From: Gemmiger sp. An120
GTDB lineage: Bacteria; Bacillota; Clostridia; Oscillospirales; Ruminococcaceae
Length of the DNA stretch: 64,000 nucleotides
NCBI RefSeq assembly: GCF_002160955.1
Contig: NZ_NFLN01000005.1
Coordinates: 1 to 64,000 of the forward strand
Direction: 5' to 3'
Positions 53,302-61,651 of this stretch are shown here, in pieces. The translations under genes were made by a program, and so were the position numbers. Under the pieces are notes generated by a model that saw nothing but the letters and a program-made list of their open reading frames with translations, was not told where the DNA came from and searched no databases. Each line of letters opens with the position of its first letter. Positions within the stretch are counted from its first letter, which is position 1.

Positions 53302-53798
53302 ACAGCGCCTCCCGTTGTGGTCTGCCCGGTGTGGATCAGGGCGTTGTGGCCGTCACTGCGGTAGGCAAAGCAGAGCTCCAGCTCCCCGGCGGGCAGCTGC
53401 TCGGTCAGCGCAAAGCCGTACAGCCCCGCGTACAGCGCGCCGGATTCCCCGGTGGCGGCCACCGCCGCCTCGCTCTGTTCCATGGTGGTGGGCAGCCGGT
53501 AATACCTATCCTGTGCCGGGTCATACAGCACATACCGGCAGTCCACCGCGCCGGGCCCCTCGCCCTGCACCATTGCCCAGCCGCTCAGGGTCAGCACCCC
53601 GCTGCCGGGCGTGATGGTGCACTCGTACACAAAGCCCTCCGGCGCCGGTTCGGTGTAGGCGGCCGGGTTCAGCCGGTGCACCGAACGCAGATCGGTGCGC
53701 AGCAGAAAGGCAAACAGCAGGATGCCCGCCGCCGCCAGCACCCAGAATCCCCACAAAAGCCGGGGATCGGCCGGTTTGGCCGGTTTCATACTCCTCAC
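53298..53798 (-). CDS. single-pass membrane protein with GWA-motif domain (cassette copy 2)
   Basis: 166 residues. One transmembrane helix (about 13-32) is followed by an extracytoplasmic domain: GVLTLSGWAMVQGEG, CRYVLYDPAQDRYYRLP and LELCFAYRSDGHNALIHTGQ. Order and motifs match the protein encoded at 41486-42025. The start is uncertain: GTG at 53798, or ATG at 53789 which sits only one base after GAGGAG. It begins 8 bases after the UPF0210 gene, so it may be co-transcribed with that gene and the ACT gene. Confidence 0.72.
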   Translation of the reverse strand: MRSMKPAKPADPRLLWGFWVLAAAGILLFAFLLRTDLRSVHRLNPAAYTEPAPEGFVYECTITPGSGVLTLSGWAMVQGEGPGAVDCRYVLYDPAQDRYYRLPTTMEQSEAAVAATGESGALYAGLYGFALTEQLPAGELELCFAYRSDGHNALIHTGQTTTGGAV

Positions 53799-53805
53799 CC
53801 CTGTG

Positions 53806-55173
53806 TCAGTTCTTCAGCGCCTGCATGGGGGCCGGGATGCGGCCGCCCCGGGCCACAAACACCTCCGGCGACCAGGTGCTGATGGGCATGATGGGCCCAT
53901 AGCCCAGCAGCCCGCCGAAATCCAGGATCTCGCCCGCCTTGCGCCCGATGGCCGGGATCACACGCACGGCGGTGGTCTTGCTGTTTACCATACCGATGGC
54001 GGCTTCGTCCGCGATCAGGCCGCTGATCACCGCGGCGGGGGTATCGCCGGGCAGCACCACCATGTCGATGCCCACGCTGCACACGGCGGTCATGGCCTCC
54101 AGCTTTTCCAGGCTCAGGCTGCCCCGCTCGGCCGCCTTGATCATGCCGTCGTCCTCACTTACCGGGATGAACGCGCCGGACAGCCCGCCCACATGGTTCG
54201 AGGCCATCACGCCGCCTTTCTTCACCGCGTCGTTCAAAAGGGCCAGGGCGGCGGTGGTGCCGCAGCAGCCGCAGCTTTCCAGCCCCATCTCTTCCAGAAT
54301 GTTGGCCACGCTGTCCCCGATAGCGGGGGTGGGCGCCAGCGACAGGTCCACAATGCCGAAAGGCACGCCCAGCTGCTGGGCCGCCAGGTTGCCCACCAGC
54401 TGGCCCATCCGGGTGATCTTGAAGGCGGTGCGCTTGATCAGCTCCGCCACCTCATCCAGCGGCGCGTCCTTGGGCAGCTTGGCCAGCGCCGCGCGCACCG
54501 CGCCCGGGCCGGAAACGCCCACATGCACCACACAGTCCGGCTCGCCGGGGCCGTGGAACGCGCCCGCCATGAAGGGGTTATCCTCCGGCGCGTTGCAGAA
54601 CACCACCAGCTTGGCGGCGCCCATGCACTGGTTGTCGGCGGTCAGCTCGGCGGCCTTGCGCACCACATGGCCCATCCGGGCGATGGCGTCCATGTTCAAA
54701 CCGCTCTTGGTGCTGCCGATGTTCACCGAGGAGCACACCACGTCGGTCTCGGCCAGGGCGCGGGGGATGGCTTCAATCAGCCGCTCGTCCCCGGCGGAAA
54801 AGCCCTTGTGCACCAGCGCGCCGAATCCGCCGATAAAGTTCACACCCACCGCCTTGGCCGCCTTGTCCAGGGCCTTGGCATAGTCCACCGGGTCGGCCTC
54901 GGGGGCCGCGCCCAGCAGCATGGCAATGGGGGTCACGCTGATGCGCTTGTTCACGATGGGAATGCCGTAATCGGCGCTGATCTTCTCCACCACCGGCACA
55001 AGATTCGCCGCTTTGGTGGTGATCTTGTTGTAGATCTTCTCGCAGGCGCGCGCCGGGTCCGGGTCGATGCAGTCCAGCAGGCTGATGCCCATGGTCACGG
55101 TGCGCACGTCCAGGTTTTCGTCGGTGATCATCTGGATGGTCTCCAGAATGTCCCGGGTGTTCAGAATACTCAT
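53806..55173 (-). CDS. UPF0210 (DUF711/PFL-like) family protein
   Basis: A 455-residue cytoplasmic protein of the UPF0210 family, whose enzymatic function has not been established to my knowledge. It starts [16 protein letters not shown] and shows long well-conserved stretches such as [32 protein letters not shown] and [20 protein letters not shown]. The ATG follows GGGAGAGG. It lies 21 bases downstream of an ACT-domain gene; the ACT plus UPF0210 pair is a common arrangement in Firmicutes and suggests ligand-sensing control. Confidence 0.9.
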   Translation of the reverse strand: MSILNTRDILETIQMITDENLDVRTVTMGISLLDCIDPDPARACEKIYNKITTKAANLVPVVEKISADYGIPIVNKRISVTPIAMLLGAAPEADPVDYAKALDKAAKAVGVNFIGGFGALVHKGFSAGDERLIEAIPRALAETDVVCSSVNIGSTKSGLNMDAIARMGHVVRKAAELTADNQCMGAAKLVVFCNAPEDNPFMAGAFHGPGEPDCVVHVGVSGPGAVRAALAKLPKDAPLDEVAELIKRTAFKITRMGQLVGNLAAQQLGVPFGIVDLSLAPTPAIGDSVANILEEMGLESCGCCGTTAALALLNDAVKKGGVMASNHVGGLSGAFIPVSEDDGMIKAAERGSLSLEKLEAMTAVCSVGIDMVVLPGDTPAAVISGLIADEAAIGMVNSKTTAVRVIPAIGRKAGEILDFGGLLGYGPIMPISTWSPEVFVARGGRIPAPMQALKN

Positions 55174-55194
55174 CTTTTTCCTCTCCCGCCCTGA

Positions 55195-55464
55195 TCAGAT
55201 GTGGTGCATGGCTTCAAAAACTTCCTGCCGGGTGATGGTCACCTGCATGCCCATCTCCTTGCCCAGGTCGGCCAGCGCCTCACGCACCTGCTCATGGGAT
55301 ACATTGCAGCGGCTCAGATCCACCAGCATGATCATGCAGAACATCTCCTGCATAATGCTCTGGGTAATGTCCTCAATGTTGATGTTCAGATTTCCACACA
55401 CGCCTCCCACGCGGGCCACAACGCCCACCGTGTCCTTGCCTACAACCGTGATAACAGCTTTCAT
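55195..55464 (-). CDS. ACT domain protein (UPF0237)
   Basis: An 89-residue stand-alone ACT domain: MKAVITVVGKDTVGVVARVG at the start, then INIEDITQSIMQEMFCMIML. ACT domains bind amino acids; this GcvR-like subfamily is paired with UPF0210 proteins. The ATG at 55464 follows AAGGAG; a longer reading from 55488 has no ribosome binding site. Its promoter fully overlaps that of the divergent Lrp-type regulator. Confidence 0.9.
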   Translation of the reverse strand: MKAVITVVGKDTVGVVARVGGVCGNLNINIEDITQSIMQEMFCMIMLVDLSRCNVSHEQVREALADLGKEMGMQVTITRQEVFEAMHHI

Positions 55465-55508
55465 GTCTGTTCTCCTTCCAATGATCAATCTGTGCCAAGG
55501 TCATAACA

Positions 55509-55541
55509 ATTATAGCAGGCCGCGGGCAAATATGCTATAAT
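55509..55541. promoter_or_regulatory. fully overlapping divergent extended -10 promoters
   Basis: ATTATAGCA (55509-55517) and TGCTATAAT (55533-55541) form a 9-base inverted repeat. Each arm is an extended -10 (TGC-TATAAT), one per strand. Each promoter's -35 position falls in the other's -10 arm, so polymerase binding should be mutually exclusive. The left arm serves the ACT gene, the right arm the Lrp gene. Confidence 0.65.
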
Positions 55542-55619
55542 ATTTGGCAACACGGCGCAAACAGCGCCGCAGGCTGCAAGATTACCCGGCTTGCCGGGCG
55601 GGAAAGGATGGTATCGGGA

Positions 55620-56096
55620 ATGGAACGTATGCTGAAACTGCTGGAGCAGAACGCACGTCTGAGCGTGGAGGAACTGGCCGCCATGCTGGGGGTCACGGCG
55701 GAGGAAGTGGCCCTGCAGATGGACAAATACCGGCGGGACGGGGTCATCCGGGGCTTCAACACCCTGATCGACTGGGACAAGACCGACGACGGCCGGGTGC
55801 AGGCGGTGATCGAGCTGCGGGTGCGCCCCAAGAAGGACCGGGGCTTTGACGACGTGGCCGCTGCCGTGGCCGCCTTTGAAGAGGTGGAAAGCCTGCTGCT
55901 CATGAGCGGCGGCTACGACCTGCAGGTGGTGATGCGGGGCAAGAGCTTCCAGGACATTGCCCTGTTTGTGGCCAAGCGGCTGTCCCCGCTGGACGACGTG
56001 CTGGGCACCGCCACCCATTTTGTGCTGCGTACCTATAAAAAAGACGGCCAGCTGTTCCAGGACGATGAGCCGGAAGAAAGGGAGACGATGTTTTGA
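55620..56096 (+). CDS. Lrp/AsnC family transcriptional regulator
   Basis: 158 residues. The N-terminal winged helix has LLEQNARLSVEELAAMLGVT and the C-terminal ligand-binding RAM domain starts at QAVIELRVRPKKDRGF, with LLLMSGGYDLQVVMRG in the middle. The start is uncertain between ATG 55608 (ribosome binding site too close) and 55620 (AAAGGA 12 bases before); I prefer the latter. It overlaps the aminotransferase gene, and its promoter overlaps that of the divergent ACT gene, a likely autoregulatory layout. Substrate ligand unknown, probably an amino acid. Confidence 0.88.
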   Translation: MERMLKLLEQNARLSVEELAAMLGVTAEEVALQMDKYRRDGVIRGFNTLIDWDKTDDGRVQAVIELRVRPKKDRGFDDVAAAVAAFEEVESLLLMSGGYDLQVVMRGKSFQDIALFVAKRLSPLDDVLGTATHFVLRTYKKDGQLFQDDEPEERETMF

Positions 56097-57274
56097 ACAT
56101 GGACTATGAGAAACTGATCTCCCCCCTGGCGGCGCAGATGCGGCCTTCCGGCATCCGCAAGTTTTTCGACATCGCCGCCGAGATGGAGGAGTGCATCAGC
56201 CTGAGCGTGGGCGAGCCGGACTTCAAGACCCCCTGGACCATTCGGGACGCGGCCATCAACAGCCTGCAGCGGGGCCGCACCCGCTACACCGCCAACGCCG
56301 GCATGAAGGAACTGCGCACCCAGATCGCCGCCTATATGGACCGGCGGTTTGGCCTGTCCTACGATCCGGCCAACCAGATTCTGGTCACCGTGGGCGGCAG
56401 CGAGGCCATTGACCTGACCATCCGGGCGCTGGTCTGTCCGGGGGACGAGGTCATCATCCCGGAACCCTGCTTTGTCTGCTACGACCCCATCACCAGCCTG
56501 ACCGGCGGTGTGCCGGTGCCGGTGCCCCTGAAAGCGGAGAACGGCTTCAAGCTGACCGCCGAGGAACTGAAAGCCGCCATCACCCCCCGCACCAAGCTGC
56601 TGGTGCTGCCTTTCCCCTGCAACCCCACCGGCGCGGTGATGGAAAAGCAGGATCTGGAAGCCCTGGCCGAGGTGCTGCGGGACACCAATATAATTGTACT
56701 GTCCGACGAGATCTACGCCGAACTGACCTACGGCGCCCACCGGCATGTGAGCATTGGCTCGCTGCCCGGCATGGCCGAGCGCACCATCGTGGTGAACGGC
56801 TTCTCCAAAACCTACGCCATGACCGGCTGGCGGCTGGGCTACGCCTGCGGGCCCGCCCCCATTATCAAGGTCATGCTCAAGCTGCACCAGAACTGCATCA
56901 TGAGCGCCCCCACCACCAGCCAGTACGGCGCCATTGTGGCCCTGCGGGACTGCGACGACCAGATCGAGCAGATGCGCCAGGAGTACGACATGCGCCGCCG
57001 CCTGCTGGTGCGGGAATTCAACAACATGGGCCTGGCCTGCTTTGAGCCGGGCGGCGCGTTCTATGTGTTCCCCTATGTGGGGGGCACCGGCCTGTCCAGC
57101 GACGAGTTCTGCCAGCAGCTGCTGCGCCGCAAGCATGTGGCCATCGTGCCCGGCACCGCCTTCGGCGCTTCCGGCGAGGGGTACGCCCGGGTCAGCTACG
57201 CCTACTCGGTGGCCCATCTGCAGGAAGCCCTCTCCCGCATCCGGGAATTTTTGTGGGAGCTGCGGGGATGCTGA
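56093..57274 (+). CDS. class I/II PLP-dependent aminotransferase
   Basis: 393 residues, fold type I aminotransferase. Signature segments are SLSVGEPDFKTPWTIRDAA at the start, VGGSEAIDLTIRAL near 100, FPCNPTGAVM near 175 and the PLP lysine in VVNGFSKTYAMTGWRLGY near 240. It is probably transcribed with the Lrp regulator it overlaps. TTG at 56093 is 8 bases from AAAGGGAG and ATG at 56099 is 14 bases from it; either start is possible. Substrate is not clear, perhaps aromatic or aspartate-like amino acids. Confidence 0.9.
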   Translation: MNMDYEKLISPLAAQMRPSGIRKFFDIAAEMEECISLSVGEPDFKTPWTIRDAAINSLQRGRTRYTANAGMKELRTQIAAYMDRRFGLSYDPANQILVTVGGSEAIDLTIRALVCPGDEVIIPEPCFVCYDPITSLTGGVPVPVPLKAENGFKLTAEELKAAITPRTKLLVLPFPCNPTGAVMEKQDLEALAEVLRDTNIIVLSDEIYAELTYGAHRHVSIGSLPGMAERTIVVNGFSKTYAMTGWRLGYACGPAPIIKVMLKLHQNCIMSAPTTSQYGAIVALRDCDDQIEQMRQEYDMRRRLLVREFNNMGLACFEPGGAFYVFPYVGGTGLSSDEFCQQLLRRKHVAIVPGTAFGASGEGYARVSYAYSVAHLQEALSRIREFLWELRGC

Positions 57275-58422
57275 GCCCGGTGATTGTGCGCCCCGTGGCC
57301 TCCTATGAGGACGCGGCGGCGCTGGACGCAGCGGTGGAGGCGGTGTTTGCCGCCCTGCCCGCCGAAAAGCAGCCCACCCCCGCCAGCCGGGTGCTGCTCA
57401 AACCCAACCTGCTGGCCCGCCATGCGCCGGACAAGGCGGTCACCACCCATCCGGCCCTGCTCCGGGCGGTGGTGGCGGCGCTGCGCCGCCGGGGCGTGAC
57501 CGATATCCTGCTGGCGGATTCCCCGGGCGGGCTGTACACCCCCGCCCGGATGCGGGCACTCTACGAGGGCACCGGCATGACTACCCTGGCCAAAGAGCTG
57601 GGCATCGCCCTGTATGATGCCTGCAAAAGCGTGACGGTACCCGCCGCCCCCGATGGCCTTGTGCGGGAGTTTGAACTGATCGAGCCGGTGGCACAGCGGG
57701 ATTACCTGATCGACCTGCCCAAGATGAAAACCCACGTGATGACCGGGGCCAGCCTGTCGGTAAAGAACCTGTTCGGCTGCATCCCGGGGCTGAAAAAGGC
57801 CGAGTGGCATACCCGGTTCCCGGATAAGGAGCGGTTTGGCGAGATGCTGACCGATCTGTGCCGTACCGTGCAGCCCGCCCTGACCATCCTGGACGGGGTG
57901 GTGGGTATGGAGGGGGACGGCCCCTCCGGCGGCAGCCCCCGTCCGCTGGGGCTGGTGCTGGGCGGCGCGGACCCGTTCCTCGTGGACCTGGCCGCCTGCC
58001 GCATCATGGGCATCGAGCCGGAGCGGGTGCCCTATCTGGCCGCCGGCATCCGGCGTGGCCTGTGCCCGGCGGAGTTTCCGGCGCAGGCGCTGGACGGGGA
58101 CGAGACCCTGCTCCGGCCCGCGCCCTTCCGCCTGCCCGCCAGCTACGGCGCGGGCGATACCGACTTTGCCCGCCATGCCCGCGGCCCCGTGGCCTGGGTG
58201 CTGCCCCGGCTGGAGCGCTGGGCTGCCCCCCGCCCGGTGGTGGAAACGGTCAAATGCATCGGCTGCGGCCGCTGCGCCGAAATCTGCCCCCGCCATACTA
58301 TTGAGCTGAACAAGACAGCCCGCATCCGCCCGGCGGATTGCATCCGGTGCTTCTGCTGCCATGAGATGTGCCCGGTGCAGGCCATCCAGGTCAAGCGGCT
58401 GCCCCTGTTCCGACATCTGTGA
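57268..58422 (+). CDS. DUF362 domain protein with two 4Fe-4S clusters
   Basis: A 384-residue protein. The N-terminal 300 residues are DUF362 (VLLKPNLLARH near 45, DLPKMKTHVMTGASLSVKNL near 155). The C-terminus is a ferredoxin with two 4Fe-4S motifs, CIGCGRCAEICP and CIRCFCCHEMCP, each C-x2-C-x2-C-x3-C. Probable redox function, but no substrate is known for the family. ATG 57268 overlaps the aminotransferase stop by 7 bases. It sits in the Lrp-aminotransferase-ispE run. Confidence 0.88.
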   Translation: MLSPVIVRPVASYEDAAALDAAVEAVFAALPAEKQPTPASRVLLKPNLLARHAPDKAVTTHPALLRAVVAALRRRGVTDILLADSPGGLYTPARMRALYEGTGMTTLAKELGIALYDACKSVTVPAAPDGLVREFELIEPVAQRDYLIDLPKMKTHVMTGASLSVKNLFGCIPGLKKAEWHTRFPDKERFGEMLTDLCRTVQPALTILDGVVGMEGDGPSGGSPRPLGLVLGGADPFLVDLAACRIMGIEPERVPYLAAGIRRGLCPAEFPAQALDGDETLLRPAPFRLPASYGAGDTDFARHARGPVAWVLPRLERWAAPRPVVETVKCIGCGRCAEICPRHTIELNKTARIRPADCIRCFCCHEMCPVQAIQVKRLPLFRHL

Positions 58423-58430
58423 GGTGTGTT

Positions 58431-59321
58431 ATGCGCAATCAAGTCACCGTGATCGCCCCCGCCAAACTGAACCTGGCGCTGGACGTGGTGGGCACCCTGC
58501 CCGGCGGCTACCACGGCCTGGATATGCTGATGCAGGCGGTAAGCCTGTATGAAACGGTCACCCTGCGCCGCAGCCAGAACCTGACCCTGCGGCTGCCCGG
58601 CAGCCGTGTGCCCGCCAACGACAAGAACACCGCCTACAAGGCGGCGCTGGCGTTCTTCCACTACACCGGCCTGCTGGCGGGTGTGGAGATGGAGATCCGC
58701 AAAACCGCCCCGGTGCGGGCGGGCATGGGCGGCGGCAGCGCCGACGCGGCCGCCGTGCTGGTGGGCCTGAACGAGCTGTACGGGGCCAAGCTGTCCATGA
58801 GCGAACTCTGCGCCCTGGGCGCCCAGCTGGGGGCGGATGTGCCCTTTGCGCTGATGGGCGGCACCTGCCGGGTGCAGGGCAAGGGCGATCTGATGAAAGC
58901 CCTGCCCCCCTGCCCGGACTGCCGGTTCGTGGTGGTGATGCCCAGTGTGGGGGTTTCCACCCCGGAGGCCTTTGCCCGGTACGATGAGATGGGAAGCCCG
59001 GTGCATCCCGACTGTGATGTGCTGGAAGCCGCTGTGCGCGCCGGGGATCTGCGGGCCCTCTGCGCCGGGATGGGCAACGCCCTGGAGATGTGCAGCGGCG
59101 CCAGGGAAACACCCCGCATCCGCCGGATGCTGGACGAAGCCGGGGCGCTGGCCAGCATGATGACCGGTTCCGGCGCGGCGGTGTTCGGGGTGTTTGAAAG
59201 CGAAGAACCCGCCCGGGCCGCCGCGGCCGCCCTGCGCCGGGTCTACCGGCAGGTGTGGGTGCTGGCCCCGGATGCGGGCGGCGCTCGCCTGGCCCCCCGG
59301 CCCCGCAAAAAAAAGGAATAA
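58431..59321 (+). CDS. ispE: 4-diphosphocytidyl-2-C-methyl-D-erythritol kinase
   Basis: Fourth step of the MEP isoprenoid pathway. The 296 residues include the GHMP start VIAPAKLNLALDVVG, the ATP loop PVRAGMGGGSADAAAVLVG near 95 and GADVPFALMGGTCRVQG near 140; the C-terminal MMTGSGAAVFGVF completes the set. The ATG at 58431 follows GTGAGGTGTGTT. It starts 8 bases after the DUF362 gene. Other MEP genes are not in this window. Confidence 0.95.
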   Translation: MRNQVTVIAPAKLNLALDVVGTLPGGYHGLDMLMQAVSLYETVTLRRSQNLTLRLPGSRVPANDKNTAYKAALAFFHYTGLLAGVEMEIRKTAPVRAGMGGGSADAAAVLVGLNELYGAKLSMSELCALGAQLGADVPFALMGGTCRVQGKGDLMKALPPCPDCRFVVVMPSVGVSTPEAFARYDEMGSPVHPDCDVLEAAVRAGDLRALCAGMGNALEMCSGARETPRIRRMLDEAGALASMMTGSGAAVFGVFESEEPARAAAAALRRVYRQVWVLAPDAGGARLAPRPRKKKE

Positions 59322-59329
59322 GTTTCCAT

Positions 59330-59383
59330 ACGCACGTCCATACTTCCGCTGCAAGACCAACGCGGGAAAGGACGTGCGTTTTT
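59330..59383 (+). promoter_or_regulatory. hairpin over the spoIIR ribosome binding site
   Basis: A perfect 10-bp stem (59330-59339 with 59370-59379) with an inner TTCCGC/GCGGGAA pairing in its 30-base loop. The right arm includes part of the AAAGGA ribosome binding site of spoIIR, and TTTT then runs into the ATG. It may terminate ispE transcripts, hide the spoIIR start, or both. Confidence 0.6.
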
Positions 59384-59998
59384 ATGTGGACCAAGGTACT
59401 TAGAATAAACAGGGCCATTGCCCTCCGGCTGGCGGCGGCGGTGGCGCTGGGGCTGCTGACGGCGGCACTCTGGCAGGGGATCGGCTTTGCCCGGCTCTGC
59501 GCCCGGGTGCGGGGGGATACCCTGCGGCTGCACGTGCTGGCCGCTTCGGACAGCGCGGCCGACCAGGCATTGAAGCTGCAGGTGCGGGACGCGGTGCTGG
59601 AGGCTGCCGCCCCGCTGCTGGCGGACAGCGCCGACAAGCAGCAGGCCCTGGACGCGGCCGCCGACGCGCTGCCCGCCCTGGAAGCTGCCGCCGCCGAAGC
59701 GGTCCGGGCGGCGGGGCAGAGCTGCCCGGTGCAGGCGGAGCTGGTGCGCCGGTATTTCCCCACCACCGACTACGCCAACGGCCTGACCCTGCCCGCCGGC
59801 TGGTACGACGCGGTGCAGGTGAAGATCGGCGCGGCCGCCGGGCACAACTGGTTCTGCGTGCTGTATCCCTCCCTCTGCGAAGCGGCGGCCGGGGGCGGTT
59901 ACGCCCGCCCGGAGGAGAACGACCTGGTGGTGGGGGACTACGTGCTGCGGTTTGCCGCGCTGGAGTGGTGGCAGCGCATCACCGGCCAGGCGGAATGA
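59384..59998 (+). CDS. spoIIR: stage II sporulation protein R
   Basis: SpoIIR is made in the forespore, exported and triggers SpoIIGA to process pro-sigma-E in the mother cell. The 204 residues have an N-terminal membrane segment (about 12-34), the hallmark LRLHVLAASDSAADQALKLQ near 45 and ANGLTLPAGWYDAVQVKIG with NWFCVLYPSLC near the C-terminus. The ATG follows AAAGGACG, inside a hairpin. Other sporulation genes are not in the window. Its presence suggests spore-forming capacity or recent loss. Confidence 0.92.
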   Translation: MWTKVLRINRAIALRLAAAVALGLLTAALWQGIGFARLCARVRGDTLRLHVLAASDSAADQALKLQVRDAVLEAAAPLLADSADKQQALDAAADALPALEAAAAEAVRAAGQSCPVQAELVRRYFPTTDYANGLTLPAGWYDAVQVKIGAAAGHNWFCVLYPSLCEAAAGGGYARPEENDLVVGDYVLRFAALEWWQRITGQAE

Positions 59999-60052
59999 AC
60001 GCACCCTTTTCCCTTTGCCGGCATAGGCTGATGCGAAGGGAGGGGATACCCC

Positions 60053-60844
60053 ATGACAGAAGAGAAGATCACCCTGACCGCTCAGCCCCCGTTCTACGGC
60101 ACGGTGCTGAAAAACGGTTCCCAGGGGCCGGACTGCGCGATGGTGCAGACCTGGATCAATGGCCTGCAGGGCCGCTGGCCCAGCCTGCCCAAGCTGACGG
60201 TGGACGGCAAATATGGTTCCGGCACCGCCAAGGCGGTGAGCCAGTTCCAGACCCTCATGGGCCTGACCGCCGACGGCGAGACCGGCCGCAACACCTGGGA
60301 CGCGCTCTACACCGCCTGGGCGGGCCAGAAGGGCGCGGGCGAGGTGTTCTGCGGCATCATCATCGTGGCGGCCGCCAAGGGCGCGGTGGTCAAGAGCATG
60401 CAGCAGAAGCTGGATGTGTGCGCCGCCGTCTACAAATCCATCAACAAGCCGGAGACCGACGGGCTGTTCGGCAGCGCCACCGGCGCGGCGGTGCGCCGGT
60501 TCCAGCGGGAGATGGGCCTGTCCATCGACGGCATGGCCGGCAAAACCACCTGGAACAAGCTGGTGGAGGCCACCGCCGCCATCCGGGCAGGCAATCCGCT
60601 GCCCAGCGCCGCCCGTTACCCCAATACGGTGCTGAAGGTGGGCTCCACCGGGGATTCGGTGCGGTGCGTGCAGGCCTGGCTGGGGGCGGTGCAGAACACC
60701 TCCCTCAAGGTGGACGGCCAGTTCGGAACCGGCACCCGCAACGCGGTGATCGTGTTCCAGACCGCGGCGGGCCTGAAAGCCGACGGCATGGTGGGCAGCG
60801 CCACCTGGAACGCCCTGCGCGCCGCCTTTAACGCCACCCTGTAA
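60053..60844 (+). CDS. protein with three peptidoglycan-binding repeats, no signal peptide
   Basis: 263 residues with three PG_binding_1-type repeats: TVDGKYGSGTAKAVSQFQ (about 40-80), ETDGLFGSATGAAVRRFQ (about 130-165) and KVDGQFGTGTRNAVIVFQ (about 215-250), each ending in a W-x-A/K-L helix. No signal peptide and no catalytic domain are seen. Such repeats bind cell wall or cortex. Placement 54 bases after spoIIR hints at a spore role, but this is inference. The ATG follows AAGGGAGGGG. A terminator follows. Confidence 0.82.
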   Translation: MTEEKITLTAQPPFYGTVLKNGSQGPDCAMVQTWINGLQGRWPSLPKLTVDGKYGSGTAKAVSQFQTLMGLTADGETGRNTWDALYTAWAGQKGAGEVFCGIIIVAAAKGAVVKSMQQKLDVCAAVYKSINKPETDGLFGSATGAAVRRFQREMGLSIDGMAGKTTWNKLVEATAAIRAGNPLPSAARYPNTVLKVGSTGDSVRCVQAWLGAVQNTSLKVDGQFGTGTRNAVIVFQTAAGLKADGMVGSATWNALRAAFNATL

Positions 60845-60854
60845 ACCTGTAAGT

Positions 60855-60890
60855 CCCGGCCGGCACAGCTGCCCGGCCGGGCGAGTTTTT
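60855..60890 (+). terminator. terminator after the peptidoglycan-binding gene
   Basis: A 9-bp GC stem (60855-60863 with 60873-60881) and 9-base loop, followed by CGAGTTTTT. Confidence 0.8.
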
Positions 60891-60910
60891 GCCCCGGGCG
60901 GCAAAAACTG

Positions 60911-60939
60911 TCGCAATCCGCGTTCCCATCTCGTATAAT
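60911..60939 (+). promoter_or_regulatory. promoter of the two-component pair
   Basis: A TATAAT -10 (60934-60939) with a weak TCGCAA -35 (60911-60916) and a 17-base spacer. It lies about 30 bases upstream of the response regulator start. Confidence 0.55.
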
Positions 60940-60970
60940 AAAAAGAGCAAACGAGAGGGGGACAAGCGGT

Positions 60971-61651
60971 ATGTATCGCATCCTGATGGTGGAGGACGAC
61001 CCGGCCATCGCCGGGGAGGTGGCCCGGCAGGCGGCCAACTGGGGCTTTGAGGTAAAACAGGTGGAAAACTTTGAAACGGTAATGGAGCAGTTTGCCGCCT
61101 TCGAGCCCCATCTGGTGCTGCTGGACATCACCCTGCCCCGGTACAGCGGCTACCACTGGTGCACCCGCATCCGGGCGGCCAGCAGCGTGCCCATCGTGTT
61201 TCTGTCCAGCGCGGCGGACAACATGAATATGGTGATGGCCATGACCATGGGGGCGGACGACTTCATCGCCAAGCCCTTTGACATGGAGGTGCTCATTGCA
61301 AAACTCCAGGCGCTGCTGCGCCGCACCTACGACTTTGCCCAGCCTGCCTCGCTGCTGGGCTGCGGGGGCGCGGTGCTGGATACCGCCGCCGCCGAACTGG
61401 CCTGGCAGGGGCAGAAGATCCCCCTGACCAAGAACGAAAACCGCATCCTGCAGGTACTGCTGGAGCATAAAGGCAAGGTGGTGGAGCGGGATACCCTGAT
61501 GACCCGCCTGTGGGAGACCGACAGCTATGTGGACGAAAACACCCTGACGGTCAACGTGGCCCGGCTGCGCAAAAAGCTGGAGGCGGCGGGCCTGCGGGAC
61601 TTTATCCAGACCCAGAAAGGCGTGGGCTATAAGGTGGGAGGCACGGTATGA
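60971..61651 (+). CDS. BceR-like response regulator
   Basis: OmpR-family response regulator, 226 residues. Receiver acidic pair EDD at 8-10, phospho-acceptor Asp52 in LVLLDITLPRYSG, Lys in IAKPFDME near 103, and a C-terminal winged helix ending GVGYKVGGTV. Start after GAGAGGGGGACAAGCGGT. It overlaps the kinase gene by 4 bases. Together with the BceA-like ATPase and FtsX-like permease downstream it forms a peptide-antibiotic detoxification and sensing module. Confidence 0.9.
   Translation: MYRILMVEDDPAIAGEVARQAANWGFEVKQVENFETVMEQFAAFEPHLVLLDITLPRYSGYHWCTRIRAASSVPIVFLSSAADNMNMVMAMTMGADDFIAKPFDMEVLIAKLQALLRRTYDFAQPASLLGCGGAVLDTAAAELAWQGQKIPLTKNENRILQVLLEHKGKVVERDTLMTRLWETDSYVDENTLTVNVARLRKKLEAAGLRDFIQTQKGVGYKVGGTV

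Noticed and set aside
53298-53798. GWA-motif protein as a simple signal-peptide-bearing secreted protein
   Set aside because: The hydrophobic segment is preceded by a basic stretch and not followed by a clear signal-peptidase site; a membrane anchor fits better.
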